Origin: CAYFHQ01 sp964342805 | GTDB taxonomy: Bacteria > Bacillota > Clostridia > Peptostreptococcales > Acidaminobacteraceae | Direction of reading: 5' to 3' | DNA length: 40,808 nucleotides | NCBI GenBank assembly: GCA_964342805.1 | Contig: CAYFHQ010000024.1 | Span: 1 to 40,808 of the forward strand | Shown here: piece after piece, positions 6,897 to 15,347 of the stretch | Numbering within the stretch: position 1 is the first letter of the stretch | Layout: each line of letters starts with the position of its first letter | Position numbers and translations under genes: made by a program | Notes under the pieces: generated by a model | What the model was told of the DNA's origin: nothing | The model's input: the letters and a program-made list of their open reading frames with translations, nothing else | The model's database searches: none

Positions 6897-8228
6897 CTAA
6901 TTTACAGAAGTCAGAATTTTCATTACAAACTCATTTGTGAAAGGGCAGTTATTTCCACCATCAAACTTTCTTTTTCTGTGACATCCGCCAAAACATGTAG
7001 GCAATAGTTTACAGTTGTAACATTTAGATTCGCTAAACTCTACCATAGTCATCCCTCTCCATTCATCGATCATACTAGAATATTCAATATATCCACCCTC
7101 TCTTAGCTTTCCCACTGATCTATCGCTCTTACTTAAACATGAGTCACACACATGAACTTCACCATCAGGATTTATGATAATTGCATCTTTAGCAGCTACA
7201 TTACACCATCGGGTAATTGGCCTTGGTAACAACATTGACACATCACTAGACGATTTTTTTTCTGCTTCACCAGCATTCAAATGTTTGATGAACTCACTCC
7301 TCATGTCATTTGCTTTTTTGACTGAACAAACTTTCATTTTTGTTGAATCATTAATGTTTAAAATTGGCTTGAAACTCAGTGAAAACCTGTCATCAGAACC
7401 AAAATCTTCGACAAACATGTCTGTCAAACTTTTTTGAGTCCGCAAATTAGAATCCATAAAATTGCTCCGTACATTAATGACGAAGTTCAAATCCACATAT
7501 CTTCTGCTTATCTTTATCAAGTTTGTGTATATATGAGCAAATGTTTTTGAGCCGTCCTTTAACTTCCGTGTCAAATCATGACTAGAATGATCACCGTCAA
7601 AAGTTACTTGAAAATTGGTAATCCCTGACTCAAAAAGTTCAATAAATGTTTCTGGGTTGAGCAGATAACCATTAGTCATTATTACACTTTTCAGATTTAC
7701 GCCTCTAAGGTTGCATAAAGAGGTCAGCTCGTACATAAACTCTATCATTTTCCCTTTTTCTAACAACGGTTCACCGCCGAACCATACCACTTCAAGTGTT
7801 TTGAAACCATTATTATCGTTAAGCTTATTCTGGATATACTCTTTTATTGCACTTAGCGTCTTGTTTCCCATAACAAACTTTGTATCAATATCAACAAAAC
7901 AGTACTCGCAATCAAAGTTACACATTTTAGTTGGCAGAATAGTCAAATGAAGTTTTTCAGTTCTATCGTTTTGAGCAATATGTTCACTTACTAACTTTTT
8001 CGTCTCATTCAATTGAACATCAACCAGATATCCCAAATCATACATCAGTTTACCTAATTCGCTATTCATATTTGGATCACTAAGTATTGACTCAATATTC
8101 TTTGCTTCAACTTCATCAGTTGAGTGTGACAAAGCTCCAGTTCTCGTATTGTAAATGACAATTGATCCATCACGTTTCCTCGCTACGAAATTATAGTAAC
8201 TACACTTCAGGGACTGGTTTATGGCCAT
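6897..8228 (-). CDS. Radical SAM/SPASM peptide maturase, first gene of the cluster
   Basis: The protein has 443 residues. The N-terminal segment (YYNFVARKRDGSIVIYNTRT) matches the 4440-5795 enzyme. The radical SAM motif CNFDCEYC (C103, C107, C110) is followed by WFGGEPLL. SPASM-type cysteines are CDSCLSK, CYNCKLLPTCFGGC and NNCPF. The open frame can begin at 8258, but GAGGTA sits only a few bases before ATG-ATG at 8231-8226, so the start at 8228 is preferred. The gene is divergent from the HTH-TPR regulator and is followed by the five peptide genes. The two paralogous enzymes on either side of the peptides suggest a shared or sequential role, or a heteromeric pair. It is clearly more AT-rich than the purine genes nearby. 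Confidence 0.88.
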   Translation of the reverse strand: MAINQSLKCSYYNFVARKRDGSIVIYNTRTGALSHSTDEVEAKNIESILSDPNMNSELGKLMYDLGYLVDVQLNETKKLVSEHIAQNDRTEKLHLTILPTKMCNFDCEYCFVDIDTKFVMGNKTLSAIKEYIQNKLNDNNGFKTLEVVWFGGEPLLEKGKMIEFMYELTSLCNLRGVNLKSVIMTNGYLLNPETFIELFESGITNFQVTFDGDHSSHDLTRKLKDGSKTFAHIYTNLIKISRRYVDLNFVINVRSNFMDSNLRTQKSLTDMFVEDFGSDDRFSLSFKPILNINDSTKMKVCSVKKANDMRSEFIKHLNAGEAEKKSSSDVSMLLPRPITRWCNVAAKDAIIINPDGEVHVCDSCLSKSDRSVGKLREGGYIEYSSMIDEWRGMTMVEFSESKCYNCKLLPTCFGGCHRKRKFDGGNNCPFTNEFVMKILTSVN

Positions 8229-8339
8229 CATTACCTCATTTCTAATTTTATACAGCAAATTACCCTAAGCAATTTTGTGTAACTGTCTATCGCATTTGAT
8301 CACTAATCACAGAATAACTCTCGATCTCAGGCAAAAGTT

Positions 8340-8351
8340 GTCGATGTCGAC
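8340..8351. promoter_or_regulatory. Palindrome GTCGA-TG-TCGAC, putative operator 1
   Basis: This is a perfect inverted repeat (extended TGTCGA-TG-TCGACA, 8339-8352) in the 338-bp divergent region between the maturase operon and the HTH-TPR regulator. The same half-sites recur at 8475-8486. Partial copies such as CGATGT and ATCGAC lie near 6808-6845, before the peptide genes. Confidence 0.55.
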
Positions 8352-8474
8352 ATTAATGATCATATCTAACCACCTACAATTTGTCAAACTTTTTCTTTTT
8401 TTCCCATTTTCACTCGGTTTTCACTTGCGAATTATACCAAAATGCTTTAACATTGAACCAACCACTCTTACGAT

Positions 8475-8486
8475 GTCGATTTCGAC
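8475..8486. promoter_or_regulatory. Palindrome GTCGA-TT-TCGAC, putative operator 2
   Basis: This second copy has the same half-sites and the same 2-nt spacer as 8340-8351. It ends about 45 bp upstream of the TATACT box of the regulator gene. Two matching palindromes in one divergent region fit binding by the dimeric HTH regulator encoded next to them. Confidence 0.55.
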
Positions 8487-8499
8487 CACAAAATTGTCA

Positions 8500-8537
8500 T
8501 TGAATCTATTTCATCACAATTCTTTGAATGTTATACT
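8500..8537 (+). promoter_or_regulatory. Putative promoter of the HTH-TPR regulator
   Basis: A TATACT box at 8532-8537 sits about 30 bp before the ATG and its AAGGAG site. No good -35 box is found at 17 bp (TTTCAT there), which suits an activator-dependent or weak promoter. The rest of 8229-8566 holds no gene I can support. Confidence 0.4.
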
Positions 8538-8566
8538 TGTTTAGAGATTAAAACAAGGAGAAATTC

Positions 8567-9958
8567 ATGGACTACAAAAAAATCGCAGAAACAAGAAAGC
8601 TTCTAGGGGTTAAACAAGAACATGTTGCTGGAAAACTACTATCAAGAAACCAGCTAAGCTATTTAGAGAACGGTAAGACACGCTTGACGAAACGCACCGC
8701 AAAAATTATTCACTATAATATTCACATGTGCGCTTGGCTTTTAGATAAACGAGTTGATTTTGAGTTTGATGATCTACTTGGAGATGATCCTGATTATTTG
8801 GATTTTAGAGATGCTTATGAACTAAATGCAAAACTATCGAATTGTCCATTTGGTTCTATTCAACCACATGAGCTAAATGCCTATTTTGAGAACTTTGCTT
8901 ATTCAAATATTGGCTTCATCAAAATACCCTTGATGCTATTACTTTGGAAGCACCTATCATATTACGACTCAACTTTAGCTAGTACAGAGATTCTTGAGAA
9001 AGGTATTTATGAATATAGAAACTTGGAGTTCCCTGGTTTTTCAAAACCCTACTTAAAAATTCGTCCTTTTGTTAATAAGTTAGTGTCTACTCATTTTTCT
9101 AATCTTGAGTATCGAAAAATGATTGATCTTATTCATTTTTGGAAATCCGAGTTGGAGTTTTTTGGTGAAAGAGTCCCCTTTACAATTTACTTCAATTTGG
9201 CCCTTGCTTACTCCAACATTAGTTCGTACGATCTCGCACAAAAAAGTATAGACTCTTACATAACTTCTGAGTCTGCAACGAAAGAAGAACTTGCTAAGGC
9301 TTTTATTGTTAAAGGTAATATTTACGTTCGAGAGAAAAAATATTACGAGTCAATCGGATGGTTCCATAAGGCTATTACAAGTAGCAGAAAGAGTTGTATG
9401 AATACGTATACACTGGCATTATCAGGATCAATAAATGCCATGAGCTATCTGAGTACTGACACACTATTACCATCATTCATCGAGCATTATTCAGAGTTAA
9501 TGAGGATTGACTGTAGTTCTCTAAGCAATAAGGCTACATCATCTCTTCTGTTTACCAAGGCAAAAGGTTATCGTCATTATTCCTCTGAATGTAACATAAA
9601 AATAGAGACAGAACTCTATATTGCTGCGCTTGATTACTCATCAAGGAACTATTTATCTGCATTTTGGAATATATCGGAATATATTGTAGATAATACAATA
9701 TATAAAGATCTGATCCTACATTGCCTTGAGCTACAACTACAAATGGGTTCAACTAAGGTGTATGATCTTAATCGAGCGATTGCTCTATTAATTAAGACAG
9801 GAAAACGAATTTCTGAGTTAGATAACTCAGCACAGTTAAACCGTATTTTTATTGCACTTGATTCATTACAGGAGGCTAGACATGAAAAAAACACTGTCAA
9901 GAAGCACATTAATACTCTTAACAACCCTGCTGGTTCTGGGTTCAATAGCATTTGCTGA
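8567..9958 (+). CDS. RRNPP-type (Rgg/PlcR/NprR-like) HTH-TPR transcriptional regulator
   Basis: The protein has 463 residues. Residues 1-50 form an XRE-type helix-turn-helix (IAETRKLLGVKQEHVAGKLL, then a recognition helix ending in YLENGKTRLT). The remaining 400 residues are predicted helical, with TPR-like repeats (LALAYSNISSYDLAQKSI; AFIVKGNIYVREKKYYESIG). This layout is typical of receptors that bind re-imported signalling peptides and act as transcription factors. ATG follows AAGGAGAAATTC. The gene is divergent from the radical SAM/peptide operon. Its last 77 bp overlap, in another frame, a small secreted-peptide gene. The context suggests peptide-responsive control of the maturase cluster and of itself. 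Without the peptide gene it could only be called an HTH-TPR regulator. Confidence 0.85.
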   Translation: MDYKKIAETRKLLGVKQEHVAGKLLSRNQLSYLENGKTRLTKRTAKIIHYNIHMCAWLLDKRVDFEFDDLLGDDPDYLDFRDAYELNAKLSNCPFGSIQPHELNAYFENFAYSNIGFIKIPLMLLLWKHLSYYDSTLASTEILEKGIYEYRNLEFPGFSKPYLKIRPFVNKLVSTHFSNLEYRKMIDLIHFWKSELEFFGERVPFTIYFNLALAYSNISSYDLAQKSIDSYITSESATKEELAKAFIVKGNIYVREKKYYESIGWFHKAITSSRKSCMNTYTLALSGSINAMSYLSTDTLLPSFIEHYSELMRIDCSSLSNKATSSLLFTKAKGYRHYSSECNIKIETELYIAALDYSSRNYLSAFWNISEYIVDNTIYKDLILHCLELQLQMGSTKVYDLNRAIALLIKTGKRISELDNSAQLNRIFIALDSLQEARHEKNTVKKHINTLNNPAGSGFNSIC

Positions 9959-10028
9959 TACCGATCCAGATAATCCAGATCCATTGCCGATGGTCATAGA
10001 CCCACGTTACTCTCTATGTTATCAATAG
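9882..10028 (+). CDS. Putative signalling-peptide (pheromone) precursor
   Basis: A 48-residue open frame with a clear AGGAGGC site seven bases before its ATG. It starts inside the regulator gene, overlapping 77 bp in the +1 frame. The protein has a textbook signal peptide: basic MKKTLSR, a hydrophobic core, and a probable cut after SIAFA. The exported part is 23 residues, acidic and proline-rich (DTDPDNPDPLPMVIDPRY) and ending SLCYQ. PapR-, NprX- and Phr-like precursors share this plan: small, secreted, encoded just after or overlapping the receptor gene, with the active peptide taken from the C-terminal end. The active fragment is inferred to lie in the last 5-10 residues. Confidence 0.8.
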   Translation: MKKTLSRSTLILLTTLLVLGSIAFADTDPDNPDPLPMVIDPRYSLCYQ

Positions 10029-10060
10029 GAACTGGCTTTTGATTTGTGGGTTCTGATTTA

Positions 10061-10094
10061 TTGTCCTATCGCTTAAAATAAAGTGATAGGACAA
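10061..10094 (+). terminator. Hairpin after the regulator/peptide pair
   Basis: TTGTCCTATCGCTT pairs with AAGTGATAGGACAA over 14 bp with one G-U pair; the loop is AAAATA. It starts 33 bp after the pheromone stop. No strong U-run follows, so termination may be weak, or it may protect the mRNA end. Confidence 0.5.
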
Positions 10095-10560
10095 TGCTAC
10101 TTCTATAAATGGTTAACATTGTGGAAATACTAGATAGTGAAGTCTGATGTGTTTTTATTTAATCAACGTAAAGTGATTTACATCCCCAATAATCGTTACC
10201 AATAAAATCTATCCACTGAAGAACTTTAATTACGTTTTAAAGTTCATTGTGAGTGATCTCCTGATTTGAAAATAACAAACGCTAGTAAACAGATTGACCT
10301 GCTAGAATAACTCATTTACAAGTATTCAACGAGGGTCTAGGTAAGAGCAGTTTTACGAATGATCGCTAATCATGCTCATTGTCATCATATTTATCTAAAG
10401 ACACAGACATTCATACAATTATTATGTTAACGATTGATATTAGTTGCATAACAACGGTACACAACATCCACTAAATCAACATACCAAGGAACTATTGCAA
10501 AATGCCTAATAATGAAGCGATTGGCCATCATTATCTATGCAAACATATTCCTGTCAAAGA
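10095..10560. other. AT-rich gap between the island and the purine genes
   Basis: I see no supportable gene here on either strand. One short hairpin is present (GAACTTTAA / TTAAAGTTC, 10221-10245). Very short frames behind AGGAG-like bases on the minus strand stop after five codons. Confidence 0.4.
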
Positions 10561-10598
10561 AAAAGATGGTTCCAGCTAGATACAGGAACCATCTTTTT
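10561..10598. terminator. Bidirectional intrinsic terminator
   Basis: AAAAAGATGGTTCC pairs with GGAACCATCTTTTT around an 11-nt loop. A U-run results in both directions, so it can end the purD transcript (minus strand) and anything arriving from the island (plus strand). It marks the border between the AT-rich island and the purine operon. Confidence 0.8.
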
Positions 10599-10684
10599 AA
10601 TGAAGTTTTTTTATCATCGTGACCGCTTTCAGACAAACTTTATAGTTTACACTCAAGCAATTAAAGTGTCATCATTTACAACCC

Positions 10685-11941
10685 CTACCGAATCAACATC
10701 CCAATATCATTCCGATACTGCATCCCCTCAAAAGACACCTCAGAAATCCGCCCATACACATCATCCCGGGCTTCAATAATGGTATTTCCCAGTCCAATGA
10801 CCCCCATAACACGGCCCCCGGAAGTCACCAGGTCGCCGTTAGTAGCCTTGGTACCTGCATGGAAAATCAAACCACCCTTGTCTGTACCTGCAATGGCTCT
10901 GCCCTTTTCGTAGGAACCGGGGTAGCCTTCACTGGCCAGAACCACACAAATGGAGGTCTCTTCCTTCCACTGGAGGTCTACGTCGGCCAGGTTACCGTCC
11001 AGGATCGACTCAATAATATCCACCAGGTCGGTTTCTAGTCTTGGCATAAGGGCCTGAGTTTCTGGGTCACCGAAGCGACAGTTGAATTCTAGGACACGGA
11101 GGTCACGGCCATCGATCATGAGGCCAATGAATAGAATGCCCTTGAAGTCGTAGTTTTCTGCCTTAAAGCCTGCAGCCACTGGGTCTAGGACTTCTGCCTT
11201 TACCTTGTCTGCAATGGCCTGTGTGTAGATCAAGCTTGGAGAGTATGTACCCATGCCTCCGGTATTTGGACCCAGGTCCTTGTCATAGGCCTTTTTATAG
11301 TCCTGGACACTTTCCATGGGGACAATGACGTCGCCGTCCACAAAACAGAGAACAGAGGCTTCAATACCTTCTAGGAATTCTTCCACAACAATGGTGTCGC
11401 CGGCTTCACCGAAGGCTCTATCCACCATCATGTTATCCAGGGCTTCTAAGGCTTCTGCTTCATTTTGGGCAATCACCACGCCCTTGCCAGCGGCCAGGCC
11501 GTCGGCCTTAATGACCATGGGGTAGCCGTATATGCCCAGGTGGTTCTTGGCGTCCTTGGCTGAAGTGAAGGTTCTAAACTGGGCCGTAGGGACCTGATAT
11601 TTGTCCATGAACTGCTTGGCGTAGTCCTTGCTGCCTTCCAGCTGGGCTGCCTCTTGCTTGGGACCGAAAATCCGTAGACCCTCCGCCATAAAGCGGTCAA
11701 CAATACCCAAGACCAGGGCCACTTCTGGACCCACTACCGTCAAATCTATTTGTTCTTCCTTGGCAAAGGCCAAAAGACCGTCAATGTCTTCTGCCCCAAT
11801 ATTTACATTTGTCGTCTTTTCCAGTAGGCTCGTGCCCCCGTTGCCCGGTGCAACGAAAATTTGTGTTGCCTTTGGGCTTTGGGACAGTTTCCAGGCCAGG
11901 GCGTGTTCCCGACCGCCACCGCCGATTACAAGTATTTTCAT
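10685..11941 (-). CDS. purD: Phosphoribosylamine-glycine ligase
   Basis: PurD joins glycine to phosphoribosylamine using ATP, the second step of purine synthesis. The 418-residue length is normal. The N-terminus MKILVIGGGGREHALAWKL is the family hallmark. The ATP-grasp region includes YPMVIKADGLAAGKGV, and the later VLEFNCRFGDPETQ motif carries metal ligands. ATG follows GGAGGGG. It is the last gene of the run, 108 bp after purH with a possible terminator hairpin between them, and it ends before a strong terminator at 10561-10598. Confidence 0.97.
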   Translation of the reverse strand: MKILVIGGGGREHALAWKLSQSPKATQIFVAPGNGGTSLLEKTTNVNIGAEDIDGLLAFAKEEQIDLTVVGPEVALVLGIVDRFMAEGLRIFGPKQEAAQLEGSKDYAKQFMDKYQVPTAQFRTFTSAKDAKNHLGIYGYPMVIKADGLAAGKGVVIAQNEAEALEALDNMMVDRAFGEAGDTIVVEEFLEGIEASVLCFVDGDVIVPMESVQDYKKAYDKDLGPNTGGMGTYSPSLIYTQAIADKVKAEVLDPVAAGFKAENYDFKGILFIGLMIDGRDLRVLEFNCRFGDPETQALMPRLETDLVDIIESILDGNLADVDLQWKEETSICVVLASEGYPGSYEKGRAIAGTDKGGLIFHAGTKATNGDLVTSGGRVMGVIGLGNTIIEARDDVYGRISEVSFEGMQYRNDIGMLIR

Positions 11942-11990
11942 AGGACCCCTCCATTGGTTGTTCTGTGGTCAACTATACCCGTTTCTAATG

Positions 11991-12029
11991 AAAGAAATCG
12001 CAGTAGAATCGCTAGAGACCCTACTGCGA
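11991..12029 (-). terminator. Hairpin between purH and purD
   Basis: TCGCAGTAG and CTACTGCGA form a 9-bp stem with a 14-nt loop. On the minus strand it is followed by TTTCTTTC. It may reduce read-through from purH into purD; the U-run is imperfect. Confidence 0.45.
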
Positions 12030-12049
12030 CTGGTTAAAGTCTTTTTCTA

Positions 12050-13582
12050 TTAGTGTTTGAAGTGTCTTAGGCCTGCAAATACCATGGCAATGCCATACTC
12101 ATTGGCCTTGTCAATGGAAGCCTGGTCTGCCTTGGCACCACCTGGCTGGATAATGGCCGTTACGCCGGCCTTGGCCGCTGCTTCCACACAATCATTAAAG
12201 GGGAAGAAAGCGTCAGAGGCCATGACAGACCCCTTCACCGGTACAAAGGCCTGGGACACTGCGTGCTCCACTGCCCAAATTCGGCTCACCTGGCCACCGG
12301 AAAGACTGACTGTCTGGCCGTCACGGGCCAGGACAATGCCATTGGACTTGACGTGCTTGACAGCCTTCCAGGCAAAGAGCATGTCTTCCATTTCCTTCTT
12401 TGTGGGCAGGCGGTCAGTTACCACCTCAAGCTCACCCTCCACAAGGCCTGCATTGGGGTCCTGAACCAGGAGGCCACCACTCACCTTCTTGGCGTCAAAC
12501 TGGCCTGCAGGACGGCTTCCGATCTCTGGTAGCTTGAGGAGACGGATGTTTTTCTTCTGGGACAGTACCTCATAAGCGTCCTCGTCAAAGTCCGGCGCAA
12601 CAACGATCTCTACAAAGATCTCGCTGATCTTCTTAGCTGTGTCCAGGTCAATGGCCCGGTTGGCTGCAATAATGCCACCAAAAATGGACTGGGGATCACA
12701 AGCATAAGCCTTGGCGTAGGCTTCGAAAATATCTCGGCCAGTACCAATGCCGCATGGCACGGTATGCTTAACAGCCACCACTGCCGGTGCTTCATGCTCC
12801 TTTAGGGCTTCAAGGGCACCATTGGTGTCATTGATGTTGTTAAAGGACAGTTCCTTGCCATGGAGCTGCTGAGCTTGGGCAAGGGAACCCGACGGCAGGA
12901 CCACTTCCTTGTAGTAGGAAGCCTTCTGGTGGGGGTTTTCACCGTATCGTAGGTCTTGGGACTTTTCCCAAGTCAGGGTCAACGTATTCTGCGGAGCCAC
13001 CTGTCGCTTGGAGCGGAAGTAGCTGGCGATTAACGCGTCATAGTGGGCAGTGTGTTCAAACACCTTCCAGGCAAGTTCTTCGTTAAAGTCCGCATCGGTT
13101 GCCTGCTTTTGAACCAGGTCTAGGACCTTGTCATAGTCTGCTGGGTCTGTAACCACCATAACGTCCTGGTAGTTTTTCGCCGCAGAACGAAGCATGGTTG
13201 GGCCACCAATGTCAATATTCTCGATAATGGTTGCATGGTCCGCTTCAGGGTTGAGTAGGGTCTGCTTGAAGGGATAAAGGTTCACGACCACGATGTCGAT
13301 CGGTGTAATGTCCAGGTCCGCCATTTGTTGCACATGGCTTTCCTTGCCCCGAACCCCTAGAATGCCCCCGTGTACCTTGGGGTGGAGGGTCTTGACACGG
13401 CCGTCCAGACATTCTGGAAAACCTGTCACGTCTTGAATGCCGATCACCGGTACTTTTTCTGAAAGTAGAAGCTTTTCTGTGCCCCCTGTGGACACGATTT
13501 CAACGCCGGCAGCCTGGAGCTTTCGGGCGAAGTCTACAATTCCTGTTTTATCTGAAACACTGATCAATGCGCGCTTAGCCAT
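12050..13582 (-). CDS. purH: Bifunctional AICAR formyltransferase / IMP cyclohydrolase
   Basis: PurH carries out the last two steps to IMP: formyl transfer from 10-formyl-THF to AICAR, then ring closure. The 510-residue length is normal. The N-terminal cyclohydrolase has RALISVSDKTGIVDFARKL and STGGTEKLL. The C-terminal transferase has the KHTVPCG version of the usual KH-PCG motif with the catalytic Lys-His kept, and ends in the typical LRHFKH. ATG follows GGAGGTCGACA. It is 116 bp after purN; this gap is pyrimidine/AT-rich and holds no feature I can support. Confidence 0.97.
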   Translation of the reverse strand: MAKRALISVSDKTGIVDFARKLQAAGVEIVSTGGTEKLLLSEKVPVIGIQDVTGFPECLDGRVKTLHPKVHGGILGVRGKESHVQQMADLDITPIDIVVVNLYPFKQTLLNPEADHATIIENIDIGGPTMLRSAAKNYQDVMVVTDPADYDKVLDLVQKQATDADFNEELAWKVFEHTAHYDALIASYFRSKRQVAPQNTLTLTWEKSQDLRYGENPHQKASYYKEVVLPSGSLAQAQQLHGKELSFNNINDTNGALEALKEHEAPAVVAVKHTVPCGIGTGRDIFEAYAKAYACDPQSIFGGIIAANRAIDLDTAKKISEIFVEIVVAPDFDEDAYEVLSQKKNIRLLKLPEIGSRPAGQFDAKKVSGGLLVQDPNAGLVEGELEVVTDRLPTKKEMEDMLFAWKAVKHVKSNGIVLARDGQTVSLSGGQVSRIWAVEHAVSQAFVPVKGSVMASDAFFPFNDCVEAAAKAGVTAIIQPGGAKADQASIDKANEYGIAMVFAGLRHFKH

Positions 13583-13698
13583 TGTCGACCTCCATCATTT
13601 TTCTTGGTTACGATTACCTGTATTCGAAAGGGTTTTGATTTTCTCTGTTTTTGCTCTCTCTATTTTTCTCTTTTTATATAGAGTTTGGCTTGTCTTCT

Positions 13699-14310
13699 TT
13701 AGTCCGCATGGGCAAACTGCTTGTCTCCCCTGCAATAGGCAGCCACAGTTTCCGTGAGTATTCTGTGTTCCACAGCATGAACCCGGCCCCTTAGGCTTTC
13801 CACGGTGTCGTCAGCTAGGACCGCCAGCTTTTCCTGGACAATAATAGCCCCGGTGTCGATGCCCTCGTCCACATAGTGGATGGTCACGCCGGTTTCTTTT
13901 TCCCCTGCGTCCAGGACTGCCTGGTGGACCCGGTCCCCATACATGCCCTTGCCACAGTAGTTGGGAATAAGGGAGGGGTGGAGGTTGATAATCCGGCCCT
14001 TGTAGAGGCTCAGGACCTCACCACTGAGAATACTCAGGTAGCCCGCCAGGACAATGAAGTCCACCTTTTCCTTGTATAGGGTGGACAGCATGACATTTTC
14101 CCGCTGGACCTTGTCTTGATATTGATTTCTAGAAATGGAAACTGCCCGAATGCCATTCATTCGAGCTCTTTCCAATGCATAGGCCCCGTCCTTGTCTGAA
14201 ATCACCACTGGGATTTCACCTTGGATATGACCCTCACGTATGCCATCGATCAAAGCTTGTAGGTTTGTACCGCCCCCGGACACAAAGACTGCAAATCTTA
14301 GTTTTGACAC
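13699..14310 (-). CDS. purN: Phosphoribosylglycinamide formyltransferase
   Basis: PurN transfers a formyl group from 10-formyl-THF to GAR. It has 203 residues. Motifs are VFVSGGGTNLQALIDG near the start, INLHPSLIPNYCGKGMYG with the catalytic Asn and His, and DEGIDTGAI with the catalytic Asp. Its start overlaps the end of purM by 13 bp, so the two are probably translationally coupled. Confidence 0.96.
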   Translation of the reverse strand: MSKLRFAVFVSGGGTNLQALIDGIREGHIQGEIPVVISDKDGAYALERARMNGIRAVSISRNQYQDKVQRENVMLSTLYKEKVDFIVLAGYLSILSGEVLSLYKGRIINLHPSLIPNYCGKGMYGDRVHQAVLDAGEKETGVTIHYVDEGIDTGAIIVQEKLAVLADDTVESLRGRVHAVEHRILTETVAAYCRGDKQFAHAD

Positions 14311-15338
14311 AGGAGGACTCCCTTCTCACCTGATTCGATCGAACCAATTTCATATGCCTTTTCGCCGTTTGCTTCAATGGTCGCAATGACTTTCTCAGCG
14401 TCCTCAGCTTTTACAGCCAGGACAAAGCCGATGCCCATGTTGAAGGTGGCGAACATTTCTTCGTCACCCAGGCCACCCATTTGAGCCAGGGTGTCAAAGA
14501 CTGCTGGCTTTTCCCAGCTACCCAGCTGGATATTGGCCTGAAGGCCCTCAGGGTACATTCTTGGAAGGTTTTCGTGGAAACCTCCACCGGTCACGTGGCA
14601 CATGCCATGGACCTCAACCTCTTCCAGTACCGCTAGGACGGGTTTTACATATATTTTCGTGGGTGTCAGTAGGGTCTCTTCTACGGTATTACCGTTTGGT
14701 AATAGCGGGTCTGACACCTGGAGCTTGTGCTTGTCAAAGACCAGCTTGCGGACCAGGGAATAGCCATTGGAGTGGACCCCGCTGGACCCAATGCCAATGA
14801 GGACGTCACCCTTGCCCACCTTGGACCCGTCGATGATGTTTTCCCGCTCCACAACGCCCACGGCAAAGCCTGCCATGTCGTATTCGCCGTCTGCATAAAA
14901 GCCCGGCATTTCTGCTGTTTCCCCGCCTAAGAGGGCCATGTCTGACTGACGGCAGCCCTCTGCAACGCCGGATACTAGGTTAGCTGCTTTTTCTGCTTCC
15001 AACTTACCCGTTGCAATGTAGTCTAGGAAAAAGAGGGGTTTTGCCCCCTGGCACAATATATCGTTAACACACATGGCCACCAGGTCGATGCCCACAGTGT
15101 CGTGTTTGTCTGCTTCAAAGGCAATTTTTAGCTTGGTTCCCACCCCGTCCGTACCGGAAACAAGAACGGGTTCCTTGAAGTCCGTCCCCAGGGTGAAGAG
15201 GCCGCCAAAGCTGCCGATGCCGCCCAGAACCCCTTTGGTAAAGGTGGACTTGACGTGGTCTTTCATCATTTCTACGGCTCGGTATCCCTCTTCTACGTTT
15301 ACGCCTGCTTCTTTATAGGCTGTTCGATTATCTGACAT
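14298..15338 (-). CDS. purM: Phosphoribosylformylglycinamidine cyclo-ligase (AIR synthetase)
   Basis: PurM closes the imidazole ring of AIR using ATP. Its 346 residues are the usual length. Recognisable stretches are YKEAGVNVEEG at the start, VSGTDGVGTKLKIA, LLGGETAEMPGFY and HVTGGGFHENLPRM. Nine bases separate it from the purF stop, and its GGGGGGTCCC site overlaps that stop. It belongs to the same transcript as purF and purN. Confidence 0.97.
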   Translation of the reverse strand: MSDNRTAYKEAGVNVEEGYRAVEMMKDHVKSTFTKGVLGGIGSFGGLFTLGTDFKEPVLVSGTDGVGTKLKIAFEADKHDTVGIDLVAMCVNDILCQGAKPLFFLDYIATGKLEAEKAANLVSGVAEGCRQSDMALLGGETAEMPGFYADGEYDMAGFAVGVVERENIIDGSKVGKGDVLIGIGSSGVHSNGYSLVRKLVFDKHKLQVSDPLLPNGNTVEETLLTPTKIYVKPVLAVLEEVEVHGMCHVTGGGFHENLPRMYPEGLQANIQLGSWEKPAVFDTLAQMGGLGDEEMFATFNMGIGFVLAVKAEDAEKVIATIEANGEKAYEIGSIESGEKGVLLCQN

Positions 15339-15347
15339 GGGACCCCC

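Noticed and set aside
8275..8544. Plus-strand open frame in the divergent regulatory region
   Set aside because: No ribosome binding site. It overlaps the putative operators and the regulator promoter and has no protein-like character.
10029..10684. Further Cys-rich precursor genes beyond the regulator
   Set aside because: No frame with the ECxN...CCK motif or with a ribosome site was found in this gap.
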